From NCBI GenBank assembly GCA_046047235.1, contig JBJOII010000010.1, forward strand, positions 49,735-113,734: a stretch of 64,000 bases of DNA, given 5' to 3'. A program made the position numbers and the translations under genes. Position 1 is the stretch's first letter. Every line of letters starts with the position of its first letter. Below the pieces are notes generated by a model that ran no database searches, had not been told where the DNA came from, and was given only the letters and a program-made list of their open reading frames with translations. Source of the DNA: JBMTVN01 sp046047235. GTDB lineage: Bacteria; Verrucomicrobiota; Verrucomicrobiia; Limisphaerales; JAHDYP01. Shown here in pieces: positions 46,287-55,108 of the stretch.

Positions 46287-47075
46287 ATGTCACGGAAATC
46301 AAGCTCGGGAAAAGCTCCCCACGGAGCGTCCAAACCTAAAGGCCCGGGGCGCAGCTGGCCCTACTGGCTGGCCGGCGCGGTTCTGGTAGGATCCCTCACC
46401 TACGCCAAGTTCTTCCGGTCGGATTCCAAAGGCATCAGCTACTTGGGTCAACAGAGGGAACCGGCTCCCGCCAAAAGCATGGAAGCAACTGCACCGGGGC
46501 AGAAAGCCGGCGTTGCGCTCAACCAGGGGACATATTGGATGAGTCAAGGAGACGTCACAAATGCTCTGGCCAGTTATCAGAAGGCCCTTCAGCTGGCGCC
46601 CGAGGACGCCGACGTCCACTACAACCTGGGTCTGGCCTATGCCCGACTGGGCGCGCCGGTCCAGGCAGAGGAACACTACCGCAAGGCACTGGAGCTCTCC
46701 CCCGACTACCCGGAGGTGCACAATAACCTCGGCCTCTTGCTGCAGCGCAAAAGCGAACTTAAGGAAGCGGAGGCTGAATTTCACGAGGCCATCAGGCTCT
46801 TCCCCGAATACGCCAAGGCGCATAACAATCTGGGCTCCTTCTACGCCCAGCAAAAGCGCCTGCCCGAAGCCGTCGGGTGTTACGAGAAGGCTGTCGAGCT
46901 GGATGGTGAGCAATGGGACGCCTGGTTTAACCTGGGTCAGGCCCGCAAGCAGTTGGGGGATTCACCGGGTGCACTGAAGGCCCTGCAACAAGCGCTCCGA
47001 CTCAATCCGGACTTCGAACCAGCCCGGCGTCTGGTCAATTCTCTGCAGAGCCAACCCGCCCCCATGCTGCCCTGA
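46287..47075 (+). CDS. Membrane-anchored TPR protein 2
   Basis: 262 residues with the same order as the protein at 38068: basic N-terminus, one TM helix (about 25-43: WPYWLAGAVLVGSLTYAKFF), short linker, then about five TPR units (ALASYQKALQLAPEDADVHY, AEEHYRKALELSPDYPEVHN, AEAEFHEAIRLFPEYAKAHN, AVGCYEKAVELDGEQWDAWF). The two share a similar ending (LNPDFEPARR here, LKPDFEPAKQ there), so they are probably paralogues. The TPR domain is expected in the periplasm. It faces the DUF6057-like pseudogene, whose open frame overlaps its 3' end by 139 bp. It may serve the fourth giant VCBS protein or the PA14 protein; this is inference from position. Confidence 0.83.
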   Translation: MSRKSSSGKAPHGASKPKGPGRSWPYWLAGAVLVGSLTYAKFFRSDSKGISYLGQQREPAPAKSMEATAPGQKAGVALNQGTYWMSQGDVTNALASYQKALQLAPEDADVHYNLGLAYARLGAPVQAEEHYRKALELSPDYPEVHNNLGLLLQRKSELKEAEAEFHEAIRLFPEYAKAHNNLGSFYAQQKRLPEAVGCYEKAVELDGEQWDAWFNLGQARKQLGDSPGALKALQQALRLNPDFEPARRLVNSLQSQPAPMLP

Positions 47076-48332
47076 CCCACATCCGCGGGCGAAGCCACGC
47101 TCAACACGCACTCCTGCACAAGCCGAGGCAGCTCGTCATAACCCAGCTTCCTGAAGCCATCCAGGTCGTTCAGCACTGCCCTGCTGTCACGGCGGAACAA
47201 CCGCTCCGCCGTCAAAAACTCAAAAGCCATCCGGTTCGCACCGTTCGATTCCCAAGCCAGCCGGGCGAGGATCTCACTGTCAAACCGTATCTCGGCCTGC
47301 GGAATGCGAACAGCCAACTTGCGGGCGGTCGCCAAATCAATGCCCCCAATTACGCCGCCCCCTTCATCGACCATCCGCAAGAACCCGGCAGCCCTCCCGG
47401 CATGAAAAGGAATCCGGCTCATCCGCGTTAGTTAGATCCGCGCCGCTCGGGACCGTCCCTGCAGCAGGTTGATCCCGGCAATGCGCTCGAGGATCACCGG
47501 TTGTTCCCCCTGCACTTCCAAGGCCTCATGCGCATAACGCAGCGATAAATTGTGGTGCCCCAGCTCCATCAGAATGTCGCTCAAGGGCAGGCACACGGAC
47601 GCCCCATCAGAATTGAGCGAGGGCAGGAGACCTTCACCCGCCCCCAAGGGATGTCGGAACAGGTCCCTGAGAAGAACGCCGCGATGATACAGTGCCCTGA
47701 GCAAATGAATCCGTGTCTCCGGGGGAAGAACCGCCATCCCTCCAGCCAGCCGCTCACCCGCCCCCAATCTTCGCGCCCGGCTGCCAGCTCAACGCCCAGC
47801 AGCACTCGCCGCCCCGGGTTAAAGCTCATGATGAACAAGGCCGCAGCCAGCGTCACCACGACCGCAATCTGCCTCCTCAAGTCCGACCCGGGAGACTCGC
47901 CAGCATGGAAACCAGTCGACCAGCAAAGCCCTGTCTGGCTCCGGCCAGCACCAACCCCACACACCCCACGGTAACCGTAATGAGAAAACCACACGCCAGT
48001 CCGGAGTCCCACCCTCCCCGCCAATCCAATTCCCACGCCTCCCGCTGCCACCCCGACCACCCGCCGCGAATTCCGAGACCTGCCATGATCGCCAGCAACT
48101 CCAGCAGCCCGCCCGGCCTCCGGATCGCTCCGCTCGGAAGTCCCCCATCGAGGAATAAAACCGGCACATCGTGAAGGCTCCGCAAAGCTGGATCTACGAC
48201 GAAATAGAAATAGCCCCCCAAAGCCAGCATCCCGGTCACAAAGCCAAGCCATCCCGAACCCACAACAGCCCCCTGCCCCGCAGCCGGCCCGCCCGACTGC
48301 TTCCGGCTATCAGGTTGAATTGGCCGGTTCAT
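46937..48332 (-). pseudogene. Degraded DUF6057-like membrane protein (two frameshifts, one nonsense)
   Basis: From ATG 48332 (ATGA overlap with the upstream SGNH-TPR stop) a frame encodes TM segments (WLGFVTGMLALGGYFYFVVD) and ends at 47877. The next family-like piece (IAVVVTLAAALFIMSFNPGR, then LLGVELAAGREDWG) lies in a second frame up to about 47765. A third frame carries a helical C-terminal domain (ALYHRGVLLRDLF, ILMELGHHNLSLRYAHEALE). In that frame TAA at 47434-47432 interrupts AARI*LTRMSRIPFH; DUF6057-like proteins typically have Tyr or Phe at the stop position. The frame then continues through AFEFLTAERLFRRD and LVQECVL. A G5 run at the second shift could be a sequencing slip, but three lesions in 1.3 kb favour decay. 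The family call is by pattern. Confidence 0.65.
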
Positions 48333-50227
48333 GGTTTGGAGGTCAATGTCTGCACCCGCGCTCGAGCCTGTGCCTGCCATGGCGAAAGTGCCAGACAACG
48401 ACGAAAACATTCAACCGCCTCCCCACTGCGACCCTGTGACTCCAGCACAGCCCCCAGGTTGCTCCACTGGTCCTGGGCGTTGGGCAGACGCTCCAGCAAA
48501 TAACGAAACTCGCGCTCCGCACCCTGAAGATCACCGACTAGAGCGAGATTCTCCGCCAGAAGAAACCGAAGATCCAAATCATCCGGACGCCCATTCACTC
48601 CTGCCTGCAGCGCTGACACCACAGATCTCAGGCGGGCAGGTCGCGTAAAGGATTCCAGTCTGGTCATGCTGTCGCGCCAGTAAGCCAAGTCCTCCTCATG
48701 ACCAGCCTGCCGGTTGAACGGAATGCCAGTCATACGCTTCACCATCACCTCCTGCATGGTGTACCGACTGGCGTCGGTCAGCCCCAGCCACTCAAAGCAG
48801 GCTTCGGCTGAAGCCCACTCTCCGCTGTCCAGCCCGCCCTCAAGCCTCCCCGCTAACAACCCTGCCACCTGCTCTGCAATCGCCACAGCGACCTGGTAAT
48901 TCCCCTCCGGCGTCAGGTGCACGTGTTCGTAGAAAAATTCCCGCCCCGGCACACCCCCCTCGCTGCGCTCACCAAGCACCTCCTCGCAATCCACCAGCCG
49001 CAGATCCTCGCCCGCCCGCTCTCGTGCCAGCCTCATCACCACCCCGTTCAAGCCGCTGTCCGCCCTGAAACGCAGCGCATCCAGATCCCTCGCCAGCCTG
49101 AAATGCCGCATTGCCTCGCTCTGCTTCCCAAGTCGCTCCAGACACTGCGCCAGCTGGAAATGAACCCCTGCATGCCCCTCATCCAGCACCAGAAGGGCCT
49201 CAAGCAGCGGAACCGCAACTGCATCGTCGCCCGCCGCGATCACTTGCATCGTCGTCTGCAAGAGCTCCTCTCCACGAGCACGCTCTTCCGCGCTCAACTC
49301 GCCGCTCCACAGCGATGCGAACGGCGCACAGTCACGCAGGTTGCTCGCCACCGTGCATAACACAACCGGCACCCCTGCCTCCCGACCACACCCGAGAATC
49401 CCGGTCAGGTTGGACTCAAACGAGGAATAGACCCGCGCCATTCGGGCGTCATCCCGCCCCACCTCCTGCTGTTCAAACATCTCCATCCCCCCCCACTCCT
49501 GCGGCCCATCAGCCCCGGCTCCAACCCGCGCCGATAAGGCAGCCAACGCCTGCCCCAAACGGGTGGCCTTCAACGCAACGCTGCCCCGCACCAACGAAAG
49601 CGGCGGCGACTGCATCCCAAACACAGTACCCGACCCGAAGGGTCCCACCACCTCGTTGTTGCCCATGTAAATCACCCACAAGTCGGATGACTGCTGCGAA
49701 CACTCCTCCGCTATGGGCAGGATTACATGGGAGTTAATGGCCGTAAACGCGGTGTTCACCACCTCAAACTTCCGCCCCGGATAACGCTGCGCCAGCATGG
49801 CCTCCAACATCCGCGCCATGCTAAACCGCGGATCCGGATCGCCCATCGCTGCCGACTCCCCGAATATAAAAACCCGCACCACCCCCTCCGGCTTCCGGGC
49901 CCGGGCCGCAAACGGCCACGGGGCGCGGGCCAGGGATACAGGGAAAAACCTCCAGCCATACTTCGGGTTGTTGAGCAACATCTCCTCGCCCTGAACGACC
50001 CCAGGCAAAAAGAATCCCGGTGGATAACCAAAACCGAAGAGACGTAACCCCAGCTCCAACATCAGCAACAAAACACAGGGCACGCCCAATGCCGCCAGGA
50101 TCCGCCACACCCAAACCCGCCTGCCAACCACAACCACCGCCCGTGCATGCTCCGCACCCGCTGCCGACTCAGCCGCACCCGCATTGGATTCCCCCCTCCG
50201 CTCCCGCTTTGATCGACTTGGTTTCAA
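48329..50227 (-). CDS. Membrane-anchored SGNH-hydrolase/TPR protein
   Basis: About 632 residues if TTG 50227 is used; GGAG lies 11 nt upstream. A GTG at 50260 or further upstream starts are possible. One N-terminal TM helix (LAALGVPCVLLLMLELGLRL) precedes an SGNH domain: block I VFIFGESAAMG (Glu for Asp of GDS), LWVIYMGNNEVVGPFG as the Asn block, and YEHVHLTPEGNYQVA as the His block. A TPR-like insertion (about 330-375) lies between them, and TPR units follow (LDLRFLLAENLALVGDLQGA, DQWSNLGAVLESQGRSGEAV). Such proteins act in or next to the periplasm, often with acyl- or carbamoyl-modification systems. It is fourth in the DUF5989-carbamoyltransferase-SxtJ cluster and overlaps the next gene by ATGA. 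Confidence 0.78.
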   Translation of the reverse strand: MKPSRSKRERRGESNAGAAESAAGAEHARAVVVVGRRVWVWRILAALGVPCVLLLMLELGLRLFGFGYPPGFFLPGVVQGEEMLLNNPKYGWRFFPVSLARAPWPFAARARKPEGVVRVFIFGESAAMGDPDPRFSMARMLEAMLAQRYPGRKFEVVNTAFTAINSHVILPIAEECSQQSSDLWVIYMGNNEVVGPFGSGTVFGMQSPPLSLVRGSVALKATRLGQALAALSARVGAGADGPQEWGGMEMFEQQEVGRDDARMARVYSSFESNLTGILGCGREAGVPVVLCTVASNLRDCAPFASLWSGELSAEERARGEELLQTTMQVIAAGDDAVAVPLLEALLVLDEGHAGVHFQLAQCLERLGKQSEAMRHFRLARDLDALRFRADSGLNGVVMRLARERAGEDLRLVDCEEVLGERSEGGVPGREFFYEHVHLTPEGNYQVAVAIAEQVAGLLAGRLEGGLDSGEWASAEACFEWLGLTDASRYTMQEVMVKRMTGIPFNRQAGHEEDLAYWRDSMTRLESFTRPARLRSVVSALQAGVNGRPDDLDLRFLLAENLALVGDLQGAEREFRYLLERLPNAQDQWSNLGAVLESQGRSGEAVECFRRCLALSPWQAQARARVQTLTSKP

Positions 50228-50267
50228 AATGCCGAAAGCTCCAAAAGGAAAACCCGTCACGCCCGGA

Positions 50268-50678
50268 TCAGAACAGGCGCTCCAGCGGCCCAGCCTTCCG
50301 TGCCGGCACCCAGTAACCCGTCTGGCCGGAATCACGCCTCCACCCCCCGGCTGCCAGCAACCTCTTGCCACTCAACCGCAGCAACCAGGCAAGCGGCGTA
50401 ATGAACAGCAGAAACATCACCGTCAACATCACCCGCCCCATCACCTGCCCCATCGCATGACTGAACCGCATCGCTACACGATAGACCGGACGAAACAGCC
50501 GCGGAAAAAGACTGCCGATCAACATCACGGCCAACGAGAAGGCCAACAGAACCGCCGATGGCTGCGTGAACCCATGACGTCGCCAGACCACCACCCCGGC
50601 CAGCACCGCCAGAGCCCCGCTCAAGGCCCAGGCAAACTTCCTCCACTCACGCGGATCTTCCTTCAATCGTAATCGCAT
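50268..50678 (-). CDS. SxtJ-like small membrane protein
   Basis: 136 residues from ATG 50678 (MRLRLKEDPREWRKFAWALS). Three or so hydrophobic segments follow: GALAVLAGVVVW, AVLLAFSLAVMLIGSLF, and VMLTVMFLLFITPLAWLLRL, with GRVM before the last. The C-terminus YWVPARKAG is polar. The sequence pattern and the position 19 bp after a NodU/CmcH-type carbamoyltransferase match SxtJ, a membrane protein of unknown role found beside carbamoyltransferases in saxitoxin and many unrelated clusters. It is likely an inner-membrane partner of the carbamoyltransferase. Confidence 0.8.
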   Translation of the reverse strand: MRLRLKEDPREWRKFAWALSGALAVLAGVVVWRRHGFTQPSAVLLAFSLAVMLIGSLFPRLFRPVYRVAMRFSHAMGQVMGRVMLTVMFLLFITPLAWLLRLSGKRLLAAGGWRRDSGQTGYWVPARKAGPLERLF

Positions 50679-50697
50679 TGTTGCCTCAGGGTTGGCC

Positions 50698-52530
50698 TCA
50701 GTCCGGCACCGGATCATACTCCTGCGAAGGCAACTCCACCGGCTGCTCCGCACGACTCAGCAGGAATGAACCGATCGCCAGATAATCCATGCCGGTGTTC
50801 ACAAAACACCGGTAAGCATCATCCGGGGCCGCTACCACCGGCTCGCCGCGAACGTTAAACGATGTATTCACCAGCAACGGACATCCCGTTGCCGCTTCAA
50901 ACCGCTCCAGCAGGCTATAAAGCAGCGGGTTTTGTTCGGACCGCACGGTCTGGACCCGCGCTGACCCGTCCACATGCGTCACCGCCGGCACCGTGGAATG
51001 CGGATGCCTCAGCCGGTCAAACCCCTTCACCGCCCCATCCACCGGAAGCAGCAGCTCCCTTCGCACCGGAGCCACAATCAGCATGTACGGGGATTCCCCG
51101 TCCAATTCGAAAAACTCCGCCGCTCTCTCCAATCGGACCACCGGCGCAAAAGGCCGGAATGACTCCCGGAACTTCACCTTGAGGTTCAGGGTCGATTGGA
51201 TCTTCGGACTGCGTGGATCCGCCAGAATCGAACGGTTGCCCAAGGCGCGCGGGCCAAATTCCAAACGTCCCTGAAACCATCCGACAATTTTCTCCTCCTG
51301 CAGAATTCGCACCACCTCGGCCTGCATCTCCTCCTGGTCCAAACGACGGTACACCGCACCGTGCTGGCGCAGGACTTCCTCAATTTCCTCATCCCCATAA
51401 GACGGACCCAGCAGCGCAGCCTGCATGCAATCCGTACCCTGCACCACCCGCTTGGGGCGCCCGTCATCACCAGCCCCCGGCGGCCCCTCATACCAAGCCG
51501 TCAGCGCCGCACCCAAGGCGCCGCCAGCATCACCCGCCGCAGGTTGAATCCATAGGCCTTCGAGGCCAGCCTCCCTGAGAATGCGGCCGTTGGCCACACA
51601 GTTCAGGGCCACACCACCCGCAAGACACAAATGGCGGCTGCCGATTCTCTCGCACGCGTGTCGCGCCAGCCCGAGCAACACTTCCTCTGCAACCGCCTGA
51701 ATGGAACGTGCAACGTCAGCATGCCGTTGCTCCATGGCCGCCTCAGGCTTCCTCGGTGGCCCCCCAAACAAATCATGGAATGCCTGCCCGCTCATACTCC
51801 GCCCTTTCAGAAACTCCAAAGCGTCCGGCAGCAAACGAAAGGAACCATCGGGCTGAATCTCAATCAACCGCTCGCGAATGGCCTTCGCATACCTCGGCTC
51901 GCCATAGGGAGCCAATCCCATGAGCTTGTATTCCCCGGAGTTAACCCGAAACCCGCAATACGCCGTGAACGCCGAATACAACAATCCCAGCGAGTGCGGA
52001 AAATTCAGCTGCTCCTCCAACACCAGCCGGTTCCCTTCCCCTCTCCCCACAGTCGTGGTTGCATATTCGCCCACACCATCCACGGTCAACACCGCCGCAG
52101 ACTCAAAAGGCGAGGGATAGAACGCACTCGCAGCATGGGCGACATGATGCTCCGTAAACCGCAGCACACAGTCATCCCGCAACCCCGGAAGCTCGTCCCG
52201 CAAAGTGCGTCGCAGGTTCAGCTTCTCACTCAACCAACCAGGCAGGATATCTAAAAACGAACGCAGGCCTCGCGGCGCAATCGACAAGTAGGTCTCCAGC
52301 ATCCGGGAGAACTTGATGATCGGCTTGTCGTAAAAAACCAGTTCATCAATGTCCCCAACCTCCAACCCCCCGAGCTTCAAGCAGGCTCCCACCGCATGCA
52401 CCGGGAAGCGCTCGTCGTTCTTCCGTCGGCTAAAACGCTCCTCCTGCGCCGCAGCCACGATTCGACCGTCCACCACCAATGCAGCAGCAGAGTCGTGGTA
52501 ATAAGCCGAAATACCCAGAATGCGTCGCAT
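50698..52530 (-). CDS. Carbamoyltransferase (NodU/CmcH/TobZ family)
   Basis: 610 residues from ATG 52530, chosen because the family opening MRRILGISAYYHDSAAALVV starts there. The N-terminal Kae1-like domain carries EHHVAHAASAF with His128/His129 and His132 for metal binding, then VLTVDGVGEYATT and the ASKHA-type CLAGGVALNCVANGRIL near 345. The C-terminal YrdC-like domain holds GWFQGRLEFGPRALGNRSIL and PLLVNTSFNVRGEPVV. By family knowledge it makes carbamoyl-adenylate from carbamoyl phosphate and ATP and transfers the carbamoyl group to a hydroxyl of a sugar or other acceptor. The acceptor here is unknown; neighbours suggest an exported product. DUF5989 precedes it and SxtJ follows, all on the minus strand with 17- to 19-bp gaps. 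Confidence 0.93.
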   Translation of the reverse strand: MRRILGISAYYHDSAAALVVDGRIVAAAQEERFSRRKNDERFPVHAVGACLKLGGLEVGDIDELVFYDKPIIKFSRMLETYLSIAPRGLRSFLDILPGWLSEKLNLRRTLRDELPGLRDDCVLRFTEHHVAHAASAFYPSPFESAAVLTVDGVGEYATTTVGRGEGNRLVLEEQLNFPHSLGLLYSAFTAYCGFRVNSGEYKLMGLAPYGEPRYAKAIRERLIEIQPDGSFRLLPDALEFLKGRSMSGQAFHDLFGGPPRKPEAAMEQRHADVARSIQAVAEEVLLGLARHACERIGSRHLCLAGGVALNCVANGRILREAGLEGLWIQPAAGDAGGALGAALTAWYEGPPGAGDDGRPKRVVQGTDCMQAALLGPSYGDEEIEEVLRQHGAVYRRLDQEEMQAEVVRILQEEKIVGWFQGRLEFGPRALGNRSILADPRSPKIQSTLNLKVKFRESFRPFAPVVRLERAAEFFELDGESPYMLIVAPVRRELLLPVDGAVKGFDRLRHPHSTVPAVTHVDGSARVQTVRSEQNPLLYSLLERFEAATGCPLLVNTSFNVRGEPVVAAPDDAYRCFVNTGMDYLAIGSFLLSRAEQPVELPSQEYDPVPD

Positions 52531-52547
52531 CAGTCTCCTGCCTGCCC

Positions 52548-52700
52548 CTACATGAAGGGATACATGAAGGGGGCCAACACCGATCCCGAACTGAAAATGA
52601 TCAGCGCCGCCAGTAACACCAGCACGACCACCAGAGGAATCAGCCACCACTTCTTCTCCTGACGGAGAAAAACCAGAAATTCACGCAACAAGCTCCACAT
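52548..52700 (-). CDS. DUF5989 micro-protein
   Basis: A 50-residue reading frame from ATG 52700 to TAG 52550-52548: MWSLLREFLVFLRQEKKWWL, then a hydrophobic helix (IPLVVVLVLLAALIIF) and SSGSVLAPFMYPFM. This is the DUF5989 pattern: a short amphipathic start, REF-LVFLRxxKKWWLxP, one TM helix, and a SVLAPFxY ending. It is a one-pass inner-membrane peptide found next to SxtJ and carbamoyltransferases. It is easily missed because it is short. It lies 17 bp upstream of the carbamoyltransferase start. Confidence 0.88.
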   Translation of the reverse strand: MWSLLREFLVFLRQEKKWWLIPLVVVLVLLAALIIFSSGSVLAPFMYPFM

Positions 52701-52832
52701 CAGATTTGGCCCCAGCCAGTCTCTTGTGCTGCAGGGCTGGAGAGTTTATCCCCGCTCAACATCCCCGGACGCAAGCTGGAAAGCAGAAATCCACGGTAGC
52801 CGCGCACCCAAACCACCGTTACATTCCCCGCC

Positions 52833-54704
52833 ATGAAATTGCTGTTGGCCGCCCTACTGGCCTGGGTTACCGCGTGCACCGGAGCCCTTCCCCTCCGGGC
52901 CTCCACGCCGGAGGCCTGGCTGCCTCCCACCACCGTCGCCCTCGCCTCGGTGCCCAATGTCCCCCAGACTCGCACCCACCTGCAAAACAATGCGTGGCAT
53001 CGCCTCTGGAAGGATCCCGCCATGGCCCCGTTTCGCAACCACGCCACCAGCCAGTTTGAACAGGACGTTCTCACTCCCTTCCGCCAATCAGCCGGATGGG
53101 ACCCCGCACAAGCCCTGAACCTTGCACAGGGAGCAATCACTCTGGCTATCCTAACTCCGGCCAGCGGCAAACTCCAACTGGACCAACTGGAGTGGGTGCT
53201 GCTGGTGGACTTCGGAGCACGCATCGCCGAAGTCCGCGCGTTCGCCGATGCACAGTGGCCCTCCGATCCGGCAAACAACAATCCAGCCATCCGAACAGTT
53301 CCCCTCCCCAACATCCCCGCCTTCGGTACCATGCCCCCTGCCCAAGTCTGGATCACCTTCATAGACAACTGGCTGTTCGCCGCCAGCACCGAGGCTGCCC
53401 TGCAGGACGTCGCCACCCGCTACACACAACCCGAAAAACCAAGCCTCGCCAGCCTCGCCGCATTCCAGCTCGATCAAAACCGCTCACTGCACCAGGCCGA
53501 CGCCTATCTCTGGTTCAACCTCCGTCCGTGGATCCAGTCTGTCCTCCAGCTCGCGGACGAAGTGGACGCCCGCCCCACCGATCCCAATGCCATCCCACTC
53601 CCGCCCCGGAGAAAGATGCTCGAATCGTCCGGCCTCACGGCACCCACCACGCTGTGCCTGGCAGCTCGCGAAACAGCCGCCGGCACAGCGGCAGAACTCT
53701 CCCTCGGAATCCAGACCGACGCCCGGCACGGCCTCGTTCGCATGCTCGCCCCAATGCGGGGAGATGCTTCACCTGCGCTCCAGGTCGGCAGCGATGTAGT
53801 CCGCTTCGAGAGACTCCGCCTCGATTTCCGGCAAAGCTGGAAAGCCTTCGAGACAATGCTCGTTGACCTTTTCCCCCAAGCCTCGAACGTGCTGGATCTC
53901 CTCTTCAAAACCGCGTCTCCCTCCGGAGAATCCAGTGATCTGCGTGAGGAGTTGCTGGGTCTCCTCGCCAATGATGTCGTCACCTTGGAATACCCCCCGA
54001 GAGGAGCCACTCCGCAAGCGCTCAGCTACCCTCCCATGCTGACGCAGCTCACCTCCACCAACGCAGACCAACTCGCCATCAGTCTCAAGGCACTATCCAT
54101 CCTCCTGCCCCCGCCGCTCTCCAACCTCTCAGTCGAGCAAGCACGAGAGCATGAGGTTTACTCTCTCCCGCACCCCATAGGATTACTGAGCTCTTCAGAC
54201 ACCCCCGCTCCCCCCGCTCTGCTGTTCGCGGCGCAGAACAACAAGGTGGCGTTCACAACCGACCGAAAACTCCTGCTCGACTCCTTCGATGCACCGCAGA
54301 ACCCGCCCACTCCGTTGGTTTCGCTCCCGGGACTGCAAGAAGCTGCGAATACCATCGGCGGCACAGGCCTCGGGTGGTTTCGCTTCGAAAACACGGTCAG
54401 GGCCATGCCGTGGAAACTCATGCGCATGCGACGGGAAAAAACCCTGCTCCCAACCTGGCTGAACCTCCTGCCCCAAGGCACCAGACTCACCACCAAACTC
54501 AACACCTGGCTGGACCCTCAAAAGCTCCCGGCGTTCGAAGAGATCTCCCAATACTTCCACTTCACAGTGGCGAACGCGGCCACGGAAAATGACCGGGTAA
54601 TATTCCGCGCTTTCGCCCCCACCCCCCCCTCAATGCTCAAAACACCCACACCCGATGCCACCCCGGTTCCCGCAGCTACTCCCCCAGCAGGTGAACCGCA
54701 ATAA
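52833..54704 (+). CDS. Large secreted protein of unknown function (DUF3352-like pattern)
   Basis: 623 residues with a signal peptide (MKLLLAALLAWVTACTGALP; a Cys in the signal could allow lipidation). The mature part alternates helix and strand without a recognised catalytic motif. Pieces such as AALQDVATRYTQPEKPSLAS and YLWFNLRPWIQSVLQLADEV recall the substrate-free DUF3352-type periplasmic proteins. The C-terminus is Pro/Thr/Ala-rich (about 590-623). It ends 29 bp inside the convergent YjbQ gene. I do not recognise its function. Confidence 0.6.
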   Translation: MKLLLAALLAWVTACTGALPLRASTPEAWLPPTTVALASVPNVPQTRTHLQNNAWHRLWKDPAMAPFRNHATSQFEQDVLTPFRQSAGWDPAQALNLAQGAITLAILTPASGKLQLDQLEWVLLVDFGARIAEVRAFADAQWPSDPANNNPAIRTVPLPNIPAFGTMPPAQVWITFIDNWLFAASTEAALQDVATRYTQPEKPSLASLAAFQLDQNRSLHQADAYLWFNLRPWIQSVLQLADEVDARPTDPNAIPLPPRRKMLESSGLTAPTTLCLAARETAAGTAAELSLGIQTDARHGLVRMLAPMRGDASPALQVGSDVVRFERLRLDFRQSWKAFETMLVDLFPQASNVLDLLFKTASPSGESSDLREELLGLLANDVVTLEYPPRGATPQALSYPPMLTQLTSTNADQLAISLKALSILLPPPLSNLSVEQAREHEVYSLPHPIGLLSSSDTPAPPALLFAAQNNKVAFTTDRKLLLDSFDAPQNPPTPLVSLPGLQEAANTIGGTGLGWFRFENTVRAMPWKLMRMRREKTLLPTWLNLLPQGTRLTTKLNTWLDPQKLPAFEEISQYFHFTVANAATENDRVIFRAFAPTPPSMLKTPTPDATPVPAATPPAGEPQ

Positions 54705-55098
54705 GCCTCCGATGGGGATCAGTGCGGTGCTCCCATAGATAGATCCCCTGCCATGTTCCCAGCACCATGTTCCGTTCCCGAAAAGGAATGCTGAGGTTCA
54801 CACAAGTCAGCGCACTCCGCACGTGAGCCGCCATGTCATCTGGCCCCTCCAGCGTGTGCACATAAAGCCTATCGCCATCAGGGACCATCCGACCAAAAAA
54901 GCGCTCTAAATCACCGCGAACGTCGGGATCCGCGTTCTCCTGGATCAATAACGAAGCGCTCGTATGACGGACCAACAACGTCAGCAACCCCTCCCTCAAC
55001 TCGCTCTGACTCAAACACGACTCCACCTGTCCGGTAATCTCCACCAGCCCCCTGCCCCGTGTGTTAACTGAAATCTCGCGGTGCACCTGCCTCATCAT
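54676..55098 (-). CDS. yjbQ: YjbQ/UPF0047 secondary thiamine-phosphate synthase-like protein
   Basis: 140 residues from ATG 55098 (an adjacent ATG at 55095 is equally possible). The family core is clear: HTSASLLIQENADPDVRGDL near residues 48-67, the His-containing YVHTLEGPDDMAAHVRSAL, and LGTWQGIYLWEHR near 117-129. Members adopt a beta-sandwich with conserved His residues. Some complement thiE loss in vitro, but the physiological role is unsettled. Cytoplasmic. It follows the coiled-coil gene by 10 bp on the same strand and overlaps the convergent secreted-protein gene by 29 bp. Confidence 0.92.
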   Translation of the reverse strand: MMRQVHREISVNTRGRGLVEITGQVESCLSQSELREGLLTLLVRHTSASLLIQENADPDVRGDLERFFGRMVPDGDRLYVHTLEGPDDMAAHVRSALTCVNLSIPFRERNMVLGTWQGIYLWEHRTDPHRRLIAVHLLGE

Positions 55099-55108
55099 GG
55101 ACTCCTCC

